This document shows positions 1 through 8,255 of a stretch of 64,000 nt of DNA, piece after piece; within the stretch, counting starts at the first letter, position 1; every line of letters begins with the position of its first letter. The translations under genes were made by a program, and so were the position numbers. The DNA is from Insolitispirillum peregrinum (GTDB taxonomy: Bacteria > Pseudomonadota > Alphaproteobacteria > Rhodospirillales > Rhodospirillaceae). The stretch is taken from positions 248,001-312,000 of the forward strand of contig NZ_FTOA01000005.1 of assembly GCF_900156605.1 (NCBI RefSeq). The letters are read 5' to 3'. The notes under the pieces are model-generated. The model did not search any database, was not told where the DNA came from, and was given only the letters and a program-made list of their open reading frames with translations.

Positions 1-1250
1 CGATCCTGATCCTGTTGTTCTTTGGCTTGCTGGCGCTGGCCGTTCCGGTGGCCCATGTGCTGGTGATTGCCTCGGGCGGGGCCATTGCCCTTGGGTCTTC
101 CCTGCCAGTGATGGTGCTGGCCCAGCAGATGGTCGGCCAGACCCAGTCGTTCCCGATGCTGGCCCTGCCGTTCTTCATCCTGTCCGGCAGCCTGATGATG
201 AGTGGCACGCTGGGCGACAAGCTGGTCAATTTCGCCACCGAACTGGTGCAACGCTATCGCGGTGGACTGGGGTCGGTCAGTGTGGTCGGCAGTTGCGTGT
301 TCGGTGGCGTGTCTGGATCGGCGGTTGCCGATGCCACCGCGCTGGGCGGGATGTTGATCCCGTGGCAAAAGCGGGAAGGCTATCCGGCGGCCTTTACCGC
401 CGCCAACAACGCGGCGGCTTCGACCATCGCCATTCTGATCCCGCCGTCGATCCCGTTCATCCTCTATTCGCTGATTTCCAGTGTCTCGGTGTCCGAGCTG
501 TTCCTCGCCGGGGTGTTGCCGGGCCTGATGCTGACCGCCGGGTTTGTCACGGTGTGTAATGTCTCGGCCCGGTTGCGCGGGTTCCCCTTGTCCCGCAAGC
601 CGTTTGACGGCGCCCGCTGCCTGCGCCTGTTCCGCGATGCCCTGCCTGCACTGGCGATGCCGCTGCTGATTCTGGTGCTGCTGCGCTTTGGCATTGCCAC
701 CCCGACCGAAGTGTCGGTGATGGCCGTGCTGTATGCTCTGGCTGCCGGGGTGTTCATCTACCGTGACATGACCTTTCGCCGCTTTGCCCAGGCAGTGATC
801 GCGGCCTGTGTTGCCACCGGGGTGGTGATGCTGGTGATCATGGGCTCGGCAGTGGTCAGCTGGCTGATCACCTATGCCCAGGTGCCGCAAGCCTTTGCCA
901 CCTGGTGTCTGGAAACCCTGCAATCCCCATGGCTGATCATTCTGGCGATGATCGTGATCATGCTGGTGGTGGGGATGTTCATCGATCTGGCCGCCGCCAT
1001 CCTGCTGCTGGGGCCGATCTTTGTCCCGCTGGCGCAGAGCATCGGTCTGGATCTGCTGCAACTGGGCCTGATGATGGTGCTGACGCTGGCCATTGGCCTT
1101 TATACCCCGCCGGTGGGAACCACCCTGTTCATCTCCAGTTCGATTGCGCGGGTGTCGATCATCGCCGCCATGCGCGAGCTGTGGCCGTACTATGCGGTTG
1201 GTTTGGGAACCGTGCTGCTGTTTGCCTTCGTTCCCTTCATGACGCTCTGA
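1..1250 (+). CDS. dctM: TRAP transporter large permease (DctM family), 5' end outside window
   Basis: The large membrane subunit of a tripartite ATP-independent periplasmic transporter takes up an organic acid or sugar acid using an ion gradient and a periplasmic binding protein. The reading frame is open from the first bases of the window, so the true start lies upstream; a TTG at 15 is the first possible internal start but is probably not used. About 410 residues are visible, almost all hydrophobic helices. The DctM hallmark around FGGVSGSAVADATALGG and the IPPSIPFILY segment are clear, as is a C-terminal TPPVGTTLF motif. The binding protein and small permease should lie just upstream. The gene precedes transketolase, hydroxyacid dehydrogenase and glycerate kinase genes on the same strand, which suggests a C3-C5 hydroxy-acid or keto-sugar as substrate (inference). 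Confidence 0.93.
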   Translation, partial: ILILLFFGLLALAVPVAHVLVIASGGAIALGSSLPVMVLAQQMVGQTQSFPMLALPFFILSGSLMMSGTLGDKLVNFATELVQRYRGGLGSVSVVGSCVFGGVSGSAVADATALGGMLIPWQKREGYPAAFTAANNAAASTIAILIPPSIPFILYSLISSVSVSELFLAGVLPGLMLTAGFVTVCNVSARLRGFPLSRKPFDGARCLRLFRDALPALAMPLLILVLLRFGIATPTEVSVMAVLYALAAGVFIYRDMTFRRFAQAVIAACVATGVVMLVIMGSAVVSWLITYAQVPQAFATWCLETLQSPWLIILAMIVIMLVVGMFIDLAAAILLLGPIFVPLAQSIGLDLLQLGLMMVLTLAIGLYTPPVGTTLFISSSIARVSIIAAMRELWPYYAVGLGTVLLFAFVPFMTL

Positions 1251-1304
1251 GTATTCTCTCTCCCTCTCCCTTGCTGGCCTGATGTGCGCTCCTCCTGACT
1301 GTGT

Positions 1305-1326
1305 GAGGGGGAGTGACGGCCCCCTC
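1305..1326 (+). terminator. GC-rich hairpin between the TRAP permease and transketolase genes
   Basis: GAGGGGG (1305-1311) pairs with CCCCCTC (1320-1326) around an 8-base loop, followed by a pyrimidine-rich stretch without a clean T run. It could be a weak or partial terminator, or an mRNA processing point that lowers downstream expression relative to the transporter. Confidence 0.4.
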
Positions 1327-1352
1327 CTTTCCTCTTTGTGGAGACTGGTGTG

Positions 1353-3362
1353 ATGGCACCTGTAACCCCTGGGCATCTGGCCGATGCCATCCGCGTGCTG
1401 GCCATTGATGCCATCGAACGCGCAACCGAAGGCCATCAGGGCGTCCCGCTGGGGATGGCCGAAATTGCCACCGCCCTCTATACCCGCCACCTGCGGTTCA
1501 ATCCGCAAGACCCGCTGTGGCCGGATCGTGACCGCGTGGTGCTGTCGAACGGCCACGGGTCGATGCTGCTGTACGCCTTGCTGCATCTGACTGGTTATCA
1601 GAAAATCGACCTGGAGCAGGTCAAGAGCTTCCGCGAACTGGGCTCGCACTGTGCCGGGCACCCGGAATACGACCCGGCGGCGGGGATCGAAGTCACCACC
1701 GGCCCGCTGGGGCAGGGGATTGCCAATGCGGTGGGGATGGCAGTGGCCGAAGCCCACCTGCGCGCCCGTTTCGGTGAAGGAGTGGTCAATCACCGCACCT
1801 ATGCCTTTGTCGGTGACGGCTGTTTGCAGGAAGGCATTGGTCAGGAAGCGATTCAGCTTGCCGGGCATCTGGGGCTGGGCAAGCTGACCTTCTTCTGGGA
1901 CGACAACCAGATCACCGACGACGGATCAACCGAGCTGTCGATCAGTGAAAATGTCGCGGACCGCTTCCGGGTGGCCGGTTGGCAGGTAATCGAGGTCGAT
2001 GGTCACGATGTCGAAGCCGTCTCGGCGGCGATTACTCTGGCCCACCGCGACCCGCGTCCGTCGATGATTGCCTGTAAAACGGTGATCGCCAAGGGCATTC
2101 CGCGCCTGCAAGGTCAGCGTGGCGGCCACAGTGCCCGCCTGTTCCCCGAAGACCTCGCCGCCACCCGGCAGGCGCTGGGCTGGCCGCATGGCGGGTTCGA
2201 CATCCCGTCGGACATTCTGGCGGGCTGGCGGGCGGCGGGCGAGCATGGCGCGCAGGATTATGTCGGCTGGCATACCCGGCTGGCGGCTTTGCCCGCAGCG
2301 CAGGCGGCAGCCTTCCGCGATGGGCAGGACGGGCGACTGCCGGAATGCTGGCAGGATGTGCTGGCGGATTACGCCAGCGAAATGGCCGCCAATCCTCAGC
2401 CGCTCTCGACCATCCAGTGTTCCGGCGAGGTGATCAGCCGTCTGTGTACGGTGGCTCCCGATCTGCTGGTGACCTGTGCCGACCTCGAAGCTCCGACCAA
2501 TCACAAGCGGCAACTGGCGGCCTTCACCGCCACCAATCCCGCCGGGCGCTATGTCCATTGCGGCGTGCGCGAGCACCTGATGGGGGCGATGGTCAACGGC
2601 ATGGCCGCCCATCGCGGCGTCAATCCGCTGAGTGTCACCTATCTGGCCTTTTCCGATTACCAGCGGCCCGCGATGCGGATGGCGGCACTGATGGGACTGC
2701 CCGCCAAATTCGTCTTCAGCCATGACTCCATTGGGGTCGGCAAAAACGGCCCGACCCACCAGCCAGTGGAAATTCTGGCCGCCCTGCGGGTGATGCCGAA
2801 CATGCTGGTGTTCCGTCCGGCCGATGCGGTCGAAGTGGCCGAATGCTGGGAAGTGGCGCTGGAACAGACCCGCACGCCGTCCACCATGGTATTTGCCAAA
2901 CAGCCGGTGCCGCCAGTGCGCGGTGATGGTGGCGTGGAAAACCGCGTCCGCCGTGGAGCCTATCTGCTGAAACCCGCCGAGGGTGGCCCGCGTCAGGTGA
3001 CGTTGCTGGCAACTGGCAGCGAAGTCCATCTTGCCGTCGCTGCCCGTCAGCAGTTGCAGGCGGCAGGCATTGCAACGGCGGTGGTGTCGATGCCCTGCTG
3101 GGAGCTGTTCGACCAGCAGGACGCCGCCTATCGTGACGAGGTGCTGGGAACCACCGGTGTTCGTATCGGGGTCGAGGCAGCGTTGCGCTTTGGCTGGGAT
3201 GCCTATCTGGGGCGGCAGGGCGGCTTTGTCGGCATGACCGGCTTTGGAGCCTCCGGCCCGGCAGACCAGCTGTACCAACATTTTGGCATTACCGTTGAAG
3301 CCATTGTACAACAGGCCCATTCTCTGTTGGCCTCGTCCTCCTGCTGCAAGGAACCTGCGTGA
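1353..3362 (+). CDS. Transketolase, catabolic-operon copy
   Basis: Thiamine-diphosphate enzyme that moves two-carbon ketol units between sugars; many transketolases also accept hydroxypyruvate as donor and release CO2. The 669-residue length is the full single-chain size. Visible motifs are GHGSMLLYALLHLTGY near the N-terminus, the TPP/Mg site GDGCLQEG near residue 153, and the pyrimidine-domain block from about residue 350 with GVREHLMGAM and GPTHQPVE. ATG 1353 is chosen because GGAG lies nine bases upstream; a GTG at 1338 is in frame. The stop overlaps the next gene's start (TGATG). It is a paralogue of the Calvin-cycle transketolase at 61971-63965, and its placement beside hydroxyacid dehydrogenase and glycerate kinase genes points to a dedicated catabolic role rather than general pentose metabolism (inference). 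Confidence 0.93.
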   Translation: MAPVTPGHLADAIRVLAIDAIERATEGHQGVPLGMAEIATALYTRHLRFNPQDPLWPDRDRVVLSNGHGSMLLYALLHLTGYQKIDLEQVKSFRELGSHCAGHPEYDPAAGIEVTTGPLGQGIANAVGMAVAEAHLRARFGEGVVNHRTYAFVGDGCLQEGIGQEAIQLAGHLGLGKLTFFWDDNQITDDGSTELSISENVADRFRVAGWQVIEVDGHDVEAVSAAITLAHRDPRPSMIACKTVIAKGIPRLQGQRGGHSARLFPEDLAATRQALGWPHGGFDIPSDILAGWRAAGEHGAQDYVGWHTRLAALPAAQAAAFRDGQDGRLPECWQDVLADYASEMAANPQPLSTIQCSGEVISRLCTVAPDLLVTCADLEAPTNHKRQLAAFTATNPAGRYVHCGVREHLMGAMVNGMAAHRGVNPLSVTYLAFSDYQRPAMRMAALMGLPAKFVFSHDSIGVGKNGPTHQPVEILAALRVMPNMLVFRPADAVEVAECWEVALEQTRTPSTMVFAKQPVPPVRGDGGVENRVRRGAYLLKPAEGGPRQVTLLATGSEVHLAVAARQQLQAAGIATAVVSMPCWELFDQQDAAYRDEVLGTTGVRIGVEAALRFGWDAYLGRQGGFVGMTGFGASGPADQLYQHFGITVEAIVQQAHSLLASSSCCKEPA

Positions 3363-4327
3363 TGCACAAGATTGTCTTCCTCGACCGTTCGACCATTGCA
3401 CCGCAAATCACCGTGCGTCGCCCGGCGTTTGCGCATGAGTACGTCGAACATCAAAAGACCACCGCCGATCAGGTGGTCGAGCGGCTGGCCGGGGCGTCGA
3501 TTGCCATCACCAACAAGGTGCCGCTGACCGCCGAGGTGCTGGCGCAGTTGCCGGACCTGAAGCTGGTGGCGGTCGCCGCCACCGGCACCGATTGTGTTGA
3601 TAAGGCGTGGTGCCAGCAGCATGGCATTGCGGTCAGCAACATCCGGGGCTATGCGATCAACACCGTGCCGGAACACACCTTTGCCCTGATCCTCGCCCTG
3701 CGGCGGTCGATCGTGCCCTATCGTCAGGACGTGCTGGCGGGCGAATGGCAAAAGGCCAGCCAGTTCTGTTTCTTCAATCACCCGATCCGCGACCTTGGCG
3801 GTTCACGGCTGGGGATCATCGGCGAGGGTGTGCTGGGCCAGCGGGTGGCCGAGCTGGGGCGGGCCTTTGGCATGACCCCGCTGTTTGCCGCCCACAAGAA
3901 TGCGCCGCCGATGGGACCACTGTACACGCCGTGGGACGAGGTGCTGGAAACCAGCGATATCATTTCGATCCATTGCCCGCTGACTCCGGCCACCCGCAAC
4001 CTGCTGGGGCTGGCCGAGTTCCGCAAAATGAAGCGCAAGCCGTTGATCATCAACACCGCTCGCGGTGGTCTGGTGGTCGAGGATGATCTGGTGACGGCAC
4101 TGGACGAGGGCCTGATCAGCGGCATCGGCTTTGATGTCACCGACGGCGAACCGCCCGCCGCCGACAGCCCGATGATGCGGCTGGCCCATCGTCCGAACGT
4201 CATCCTGACCCCGCATGTGGCGTGGGCGTCGGACGAGGCGATGCAAACCCTGTCTGACCAGTTGATTGACAATATCGAGAACTTCGTCAACGGCACCCCC
4301 AGCAATCTGGTGGCAGGGAGCTTCTGA
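3362..4327 (+). CDS. D-2-hydroxyacid dehydrogenase (probable hydroxypyruvate/glyoxylate reductase)
   Basis: NAD(P)-dependent reduction of a 2-keto acid, most likely hydroxypyruvate to D-glycerate given the glycerate kinase next door. The 321-residue protein has the family layout: the N-terminal half of the catalytic domain, a Rossmann motif GEGVLG near residue 153, the substrate-binding Arg in NTARGG near 231, and the catalytic His in TPHVAW near 282. ATG 3362 shares one base with the transketolase stop, with AAGGA about ten bases upstream; a GTG at 3359 is also possible. The tight coupling on both sides (2 bases to the next gene) indicates one transcript. Substrate specificity is inferred from neighbours, not from residues. 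Confidence 0.9.
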   Translation: MHKIVFLDRSTIAPQITVRRPAFAHEYVEHQKTTADQVVERLAGASIAITNKVPLTAEVLAQLPDLKLVAVAATGTDCVDKAWCQQHGIAVSNIRGYAINTVPEHTFALILALRRSIVPYRQDVLAGEWQKASQFCFFNHPIRDLGGSRLGIIGEGVLGQRVAELGRAFGMTPLFAAHKNAPPMGPLYTPWDEVLETSDIISIHCPLTPATRNLLGLAEFRKMKRKPLIINTARGGLVVEDDLVTALDEGLISGIGFDVTDGEPPAADSPMMRLAHRPNVILTPHVAWASDEAMQTLSDQLIDNIENFVNGTPSNLVAGSF

Positions 4328-4329
4328 TC

Positions 4330-5628
4330 ATGACCACACCGGGACGTACCATGACCTCTGCGCAGGCAGGCGACCTGCTGCGGCGCCTGTTTGCAACAGC
4401 GGTGGGTGCGGCCCAGCCAGCGCTCGCCATCCCCCCTCTGCTGCCCGCGTTATCCCTCCCACGGCAGGGCGGTCGGCTGGTGGTGGTGGGCGCTGGCAAA
4501 GCCTCGGCGGCGATGGCCAAAGCGGTGGAGGACCACTGGGACGGCCCGCTGTCCGGGCTGGTGATCACCCGCTATGGCTATGCCGAGCCGTGCCAGCGGA
4601 TTGAAATCGTCGAAGCCGCCCACCCGGTCCCCGATCAGGCCGGGCTGGAGGCAACGCAGCGCCTGTTCCGGCTGGCCGAGGGCCTGAGCGAACAGGATAC
4701 CGTGTTGTGCCTGATCTCGGGCGGCGGCTCGGCATTGCTGGCAGCGCCTTTGCCGGGGCTGACGCTGGCCGACAAGCAGCAGGTCAATCAGGCGCTGCTG
4801 ACCTCGGGCGCGACCATCAGTGAAATGAATGTCGTCCGCCGCCACCTGTCGGCAGTGAAGGGCGGGCGTCTGGCAGCCGCCTTTCACCCGGCGCGGGTGG
4901 TGACACTGGTGCTGTCCGATGTGCCGGGCGATAACCCGGTCGATATCGCCTCTGGCCCGACCGTCGGCGACCCGACCACCTGCGCCGATGCGCTGGCCAT
5001 CGTGCGCCGGTATGGCCTCGACCTGCCAGCGGCGGCGCTCGATATCCTGACCTCGGGGGCGGGGGAGAGCGTCAAGCCCGATGATCCGCGTTTGCAACGG
5101 GCCGAAATCCACTTGATTGCAACGCCGCTGATGGCCCTCGAGGCTGCCGCCGCCGTCGGGCGCGAAGCAGGCTTTGCGGTCCACATTCTGGGTGACGCTC
5201 TGGAAGGCGAGGCCCGCGACGTTGGCAAGGTGATGGCCGGTCTGGCCCGCCATGTCGCCCGCCATCAACAGCCCTTTACTGCGCCTTGCATCCTGCTGTC
5301 CGGCGGCGAAACCACCGTCACCGTGCGCGGCAATGGACGTGGCGGGCGCAACGTTGAATTCCTGCTGTCGCTGGCGATCACCCTTGCCGGGGAGGCTGGC
5401 GTGTACGGGCTGGCGGCGGATACCGATGGTGTCGATGGCCGCGAAGAGGTCGCCGGAGCGGTGATCACCCCCGACACCCTCGACCGCGCTCTGGCCGCCG
5501 GAGTGCGCCCGCTGGAGGCGCTGGATACCAACGACGCCCACAGTTTCTTTGCCGCTATCGGTGATCAGGTGACCACCGGCCCGACGCGCACCAATGTCAA
5601 CGATTTCCGGGCGATACTGGTGGTGTAG
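4330..5628 (+). CDS. Glycerate 2-kinase, MOFRL/GckA-TtuD family
   Basis: Phosphorylates D-glycerate to 2-phosphoglycerate, feeding lower glycolysis. The 432-residue length matches the MOFRL family (DUF4147 N-terminal domain plus MOFRL C-terminal domain). Visible features are GAGKASAAMAKAVE near residue 55, the glycine-rich LISGGGSALL segment near 130, VLSDVPGDNP near 200, LSGGETTV and the NGRGGRNVEF block near 335-345, and a terminal TGPTRTNVND motif. Older annotations often call this family hydroxypyruvate reductase, but the kinase assignment is better supported and fits the real reductase gene immediately upstream. It is the last gene of the operon; a run of twelve G residues starts at the last base of its stop codon. 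Confidence 0.92.
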   Translation: MTTPGRTMTSAQAGDLLRRLFATAVGAAQPALAIPPLLPALSLPRQGGRLVVVGAGKASAAMAKAVEDHWDGPLSGLVITRYGYAEPCQRIEIVEAAHPVPDQAGLEATQRLFRLAEGLSEQDTVLCLISGGGSALLAAPLPGLTLADKQQVNQALLTSGATISEMNVVRRHLSAVKGGRLAAAFHPARVVTLVLSDVPGDNPVDIASGPTVGDPTTCADALAIVRRYGLDLPAAALDILTSGAGESVKPDDPRLQRAEIHLIATPLMALEAAAAVGREAGFAVHILGDALEGEARDVGKVMAGLARHVARHQQPFTAPCILLSGGETTVTVRGNGRGGRNVEFLLSLAITLAGEAGVYGLAADTDGVDGREEVAGAVITPDTLDRALAAGVRPLEALDTNDAHSFFAAIGDQVTTGPTRTNVNDFRAILVV

Positions 5629-5731
5629 GGGGGGGGGGGAAGTGTGCGGGGCGCTGCCCCGCCCCCCGCTGGGGCCAGTCGGCCCTAGGCCCCATGAATG
5701 GGCTTATGTTACAGGCGGAAACGGTTGCGGA

Positions 5732-6811
5732 TTAGGAGGCTGTGCTCGGGATGGTGCTTCTCAGGCGCTGGAGGGCAATTTGCAGTGCATCGTCATTAAA
5801 TAGTTTATCTTTACGGCGAGCAAACTCAGGCCCAGCTTTCCAGTGCTGCAATCCTGCACGTATGGACTCTACCGTATCGGCAACACCGTCCCGATTTAGG
5901 AGCCAGTCAACTGTGGATAAAAGCTCCATTCCGAAAGGAGATTCAAAGCCATTAATGAGGTCTATGGTTGCTCTTAAGGCTGGCAAATATGCTTTTGCCT
6001 CACTGTTCAGGTACACGCGAAGATGCTCCCTACGACTGTCATCGAACCAAATGACATCCTGAGGGCTTGCATCGCTGATGCGTTTTTCGCAGTGTAAATA
6101 GCTTCCATCAAGATTGTTGAGCAGCTTGTCAAGCCGATTGGCATAGGGCCCATATTTATGGGCGGTGAAATGAAGATTCAGGGGATTGTCTTCTGGGTTA
6201 TAGTATTCAATCATTCTTTCAAGAAACCATGCCAACTTCTGGATCTCCAACAGGCTGCATTCCATGCCAGATATCCAATAGCTTCGTACCAGCTCTGCAA
6301 TCAAGGCTCGTGCCGGAGTTAATTTTTCGACTCCGGCTCTTTTTGCGACATTCTGATATTTTTGGGTTGGCTCAAATACCATGATGTCGAGGGGCATGTC
6401 TCCCAGAGCAGATTCGATTGCTGGCCGAACCTCCTCCCACCGCAAACCGCCATTTCCAGCGCCAAGCGGGGGTATCGCCACGGATTTGATGTTCTTTTCG
6501 ATTAAGGCAGCCCGCAAATCCTGCAAGCCATTAACAATCCATTCCATGCGCGATGGCGTTCGCCAGTGTTGTTTGGTTGGAAAGTTGAAAATCCATCGAG
6601 GCCCGCCTAACTCATTGACCTCGGTGATAAACATTTTTCCGACCTGGACACCACCAGATTTGCAGGCTGATGCATACAGGCGGAAGTTTTCCGGAAAGCG
6701 CTCCTTAAACATCAGAGCGATCCCCTTTCCCATCACGCCAACCGTATTTACCGTGTTCACCAATGCTTCAGCTTGCGTGTCTAGCAAATTGCCTTGAACA
6801 TACTGAATCAT
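5732..6811 (-). CDS. darG: DarG antitoxin: macro-domain ADP-ribosylglycohydrolase with C-terminal DarT-binding domain
   Basis: DarG removes the ADP-ribose that DarT attaches to thymidine in single-stranded DNA, and its C-terminal half binds and inhibits the toxin. Residues 1 to about 155 form a macro domain: the start [19 protein letters not shown], the GVMGKGIA loop and the [10 protein letters not shown] loop near 117-126 are the ligand-binding elements. The rest (about 160-359) has the helical DarG C-terminal character, including the [18 protein letters not shown] stretch. Its ATG overlaps the darT stop by one base (TAATG), so the pair is translationally coupled. The whole cassette is visibly more AT-rich than its surroundings, a sign of transfer. 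Family recognition is strong; activity is not shown by sequence alone. Confidence 0.92.
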   Translation of the reverse strand: MIQYVQGNLLDTQAEALVNTVNTVGVMGKGIALMFKERFPENFRLYASACKSGGVQVGKMFITEVNELGGPRWIFNFPTKQHWRTPSRMEWIVNGLQDLRAALIEKNIKSVAIPPLGAGNGGLRWEEVRPAIESALGDMPLDIMVFEPTQKYQNVAKRAGVEKLTPARALIAELVRSYWISGMECSLLEIQKLAWFLERMIEYYNPEDNPLNLHFTAHKYGPYANRLDKLLNNLDGSYLHCEKRISDASPQDVIWFDDSRREHLRVYLNSEAKAYLPALRATIDLINGFESPFGMELLSTVDWLLNRDGVADTVESIRAGLQHWKAGPEFARRKDKLFNDDALQIALQRLRSTIPSTAS

Positions 6812-7452
6812 TAGAAGTACAACCCCGTTCGAACATGGACCGATAAGCTCAGCTTGCGCTTCTGTACCTCATGCTCGAGGTCAGCTTTAACGTCGTCATT
6901 GTAGCACACCATTCCTAAAAGTCCCTCAACGGGCAAGTGGCGGTGAATCAGCGCTTCAGCTTGATAGCGTTCGAATTTGACAGGATCATCAGCATCCCGA
7001 TTGAAATTCCGGTTTTGTATGATTTGCCAGTCAATATTGTGGAGGTCATTTAAATCATTGTAAAAATTTGCCCACATGTAATATGCATGGCTATCGGTGA
7101 ACACAAAATGAGTTCCCATGGAATTTATTTTTGGGAGACTGGAGGCAAGAATTATTATTTCTTCGTGCTTTCTTTTTGATACTCCACCTCGCCCAGTAAG
7201 GACGTTCATCATCATTGGTGAAAGTGGTGTGAAATAAAACGGAATGTAATCTCCCAAAAAGCCTCTTGGGTCGATCGGGACGGGACGCTCTGCACGCTTA
7301 CTGATCAATTCCGGGTTGCCGATGTCAGTCCAAGCGGGAGCCTTTACGGCGCTATTCGCACAGTGAAGGCCGTTATCCAGCACCCAAGGAATGTTATCCC
7401 GGTGAAGTATCCGCCATATCAGCGCTTTTTTTGGGTTGAGCTTCGTCAGCAA
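6811..7452 (-). CDS. darT: DarT toxin: single-stranded-DNA thymidine ADP-ribosyltransferase
   Basis: Uses NAD to ADP-ribosylate thymidine in single-stranded DNA, blocking replication; also used against phage. Recognisable DarT signatures are [19 protein letters not shown] near the N-terminus, [15 protein letters not shown] in the middle, VFTDSHAYY, and the [15 protein letters not shown] segment carrying the catalytic Glu, ending [10 protein letters not shown]. The frame is open back to 7596, but homology begins only at about 7445, so I take TTG 7452 as the start. It overlaps the end of the upstream gene by seven bases, which would give about 213 residues, the usual DarT size. No good ribosome-binding site is seen before the TTG, so coupling to the upstream gene or a programmed shift is possible. 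Confidence 0.87.
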   Translation of the reverse strand: MLTKLNPKKALIWRILHRDNIPWVLDNGLHCANSAVKAPAWTDIGNPELISKRAERPVPIDPRGFLGDYIPFYFTPLSPMMMNVLTGRGGVSKRKHEEIIILASSLPKINSMGTHFVFTDSHAYYMWANFYNDLNDLHNIDWQIIQNRNFNRDADDPVKFERYQAEALIHRHLPVEGLLGMVCYNDDVKADLEHEVQKRKLSLSVHVRTGLYF

Positions 7453-8072
7453 GAAATAAACATTCCAGGATTTACGGTAATACCAGTGGTCGCGTTTGCC
7501 TCTTTTATCATTGCACGGACAGTCGCTGCAACGGTGTCGGTCTTGACAAAAATTTTGGCGAACATGCTCACTGGCACCACTCCCGGGGCAAGGCATTCGG
7601 CCATGCAGACGCTTTTTGTGTGCTCATTGTGGTAATCTCTTGTGTCCATCGTTTCCCAGTCGATAGCGGAGAAGCCGTCTGTATAGTCCATGATCTCCAA
7701 TTCACCAGTTGCCAACGGGTGGTGGGGAATGATCTTCCAGTTGTTCTTTTTGGCTGTGTCCCTGTAAACAGAGATCAAAACAAAATCTTTTTTTGGGTAA
7801 TCTGTTTGGACACGTCCATCAAACGGGTTTTTTGCAAACCAATGAAATGGAACGCATTCGTCTAAACCATTTTTTTTCCTTTTTTGAAGAATGTTGTGAT
7901 CAGCGATATCCATAAAATTGGATGCGTGCGATCTTGGCAATAATCCTCTTTCAAGTATTTTTTCAAAATTATCGAGAGTTGTTATATGATATATAAGCTT
8001 TTTATCTTTTATTGAATCTTTTTTATCTTTTGTTGAATCTTTCATTTTATTTATCTCGGAGAGTCTTGCCAT
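7446..8072 (-). CDS. Second DarT-like (DUF4433-type) ADP-ribosyltransferase-fold protein upstream of darT
   Basis: A 208-residue protein with its own start (ATG 8072, GAAGGA about eleven bases upstream) and stop (TGA at 7446). After a Lys/Asp-rich head containing a tandem repeat (DSTKDKK, DSIKDKK), it has features of the DarT/DUF4433 fold: LIYHITTLDNFEKILERGLL at the NAD-binding start, CVPFHWFAKNPFDG, and a C-terminal block SVCMAECLAPGVVPVS where the Glu lines up with the catalytic Glu of DarT. It differs strongly from the DarT that follows, so it is not a recent duplicate. Base composition is AT-rich like the rest of the cassette. It could be a second toxin, a DarT regulator, or an inactive partner. 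The fold is a pattern-level inference; the gene itself is well supported. Confidence 0.7.
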   Translation of the reverse strand: MARLSEINKMKDSTKDKKDSIKDKKLIYHITTLDNFEKILERGLLPRSHASNFMDIADHNILQKRKKNGLDECVPFHWFAKNPFDGRVQTDYPKKDFVLISVYRDTAKKNNWKIIPHHPLATGELEIMDYTDGFSAIDWETMDTRDYHNEHTKSVCMAECLAPGVVPVSMFAKIFVKTDTVAATVRAMIKEANATTGITVNPGMFISC

Positions 8073-8255
8073 TTTATTGGATATCCTTCCATATGTTTTT
8101 GATGAAAATATACACTTATTGAGTGCATGTTCATTTGTGCATTCTTTGATGCTGTGATGTCAATGTAAAAATTGATTATTTTGTAATTAAATCATCTTTT
8201 AAGTGTGTATGGTCTTCGCCCTTTGTGTGGGGGGTATGATGAGAGTGAATACCCC

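Noticed and set aside
1926-3401. Long minus-strand open frame (491 codons) opposite the transketolase gene
   Set aside because: Lies wholly antisense to a clear transketolase; its product is Arg/Gly/His-rich and shows no domain. High-GC genes routinely leave open antisense frames.
6811-8072. darT and the gene before it as one gene broken by a frameshift (pseudogene)
   Set aside because: Each frame has its own complete transferase-like domain, and the overlap of seven bases is compatible with coupled genes; a programmed fusion remains open, but a decayed single gene does not fit.
8073-8255. A further small gene between the DarT-like gene and the kinase
   Set aside because: Very AT-rich with only short frames and no ribosome site; better read as the promoter region of the toxin cassette.
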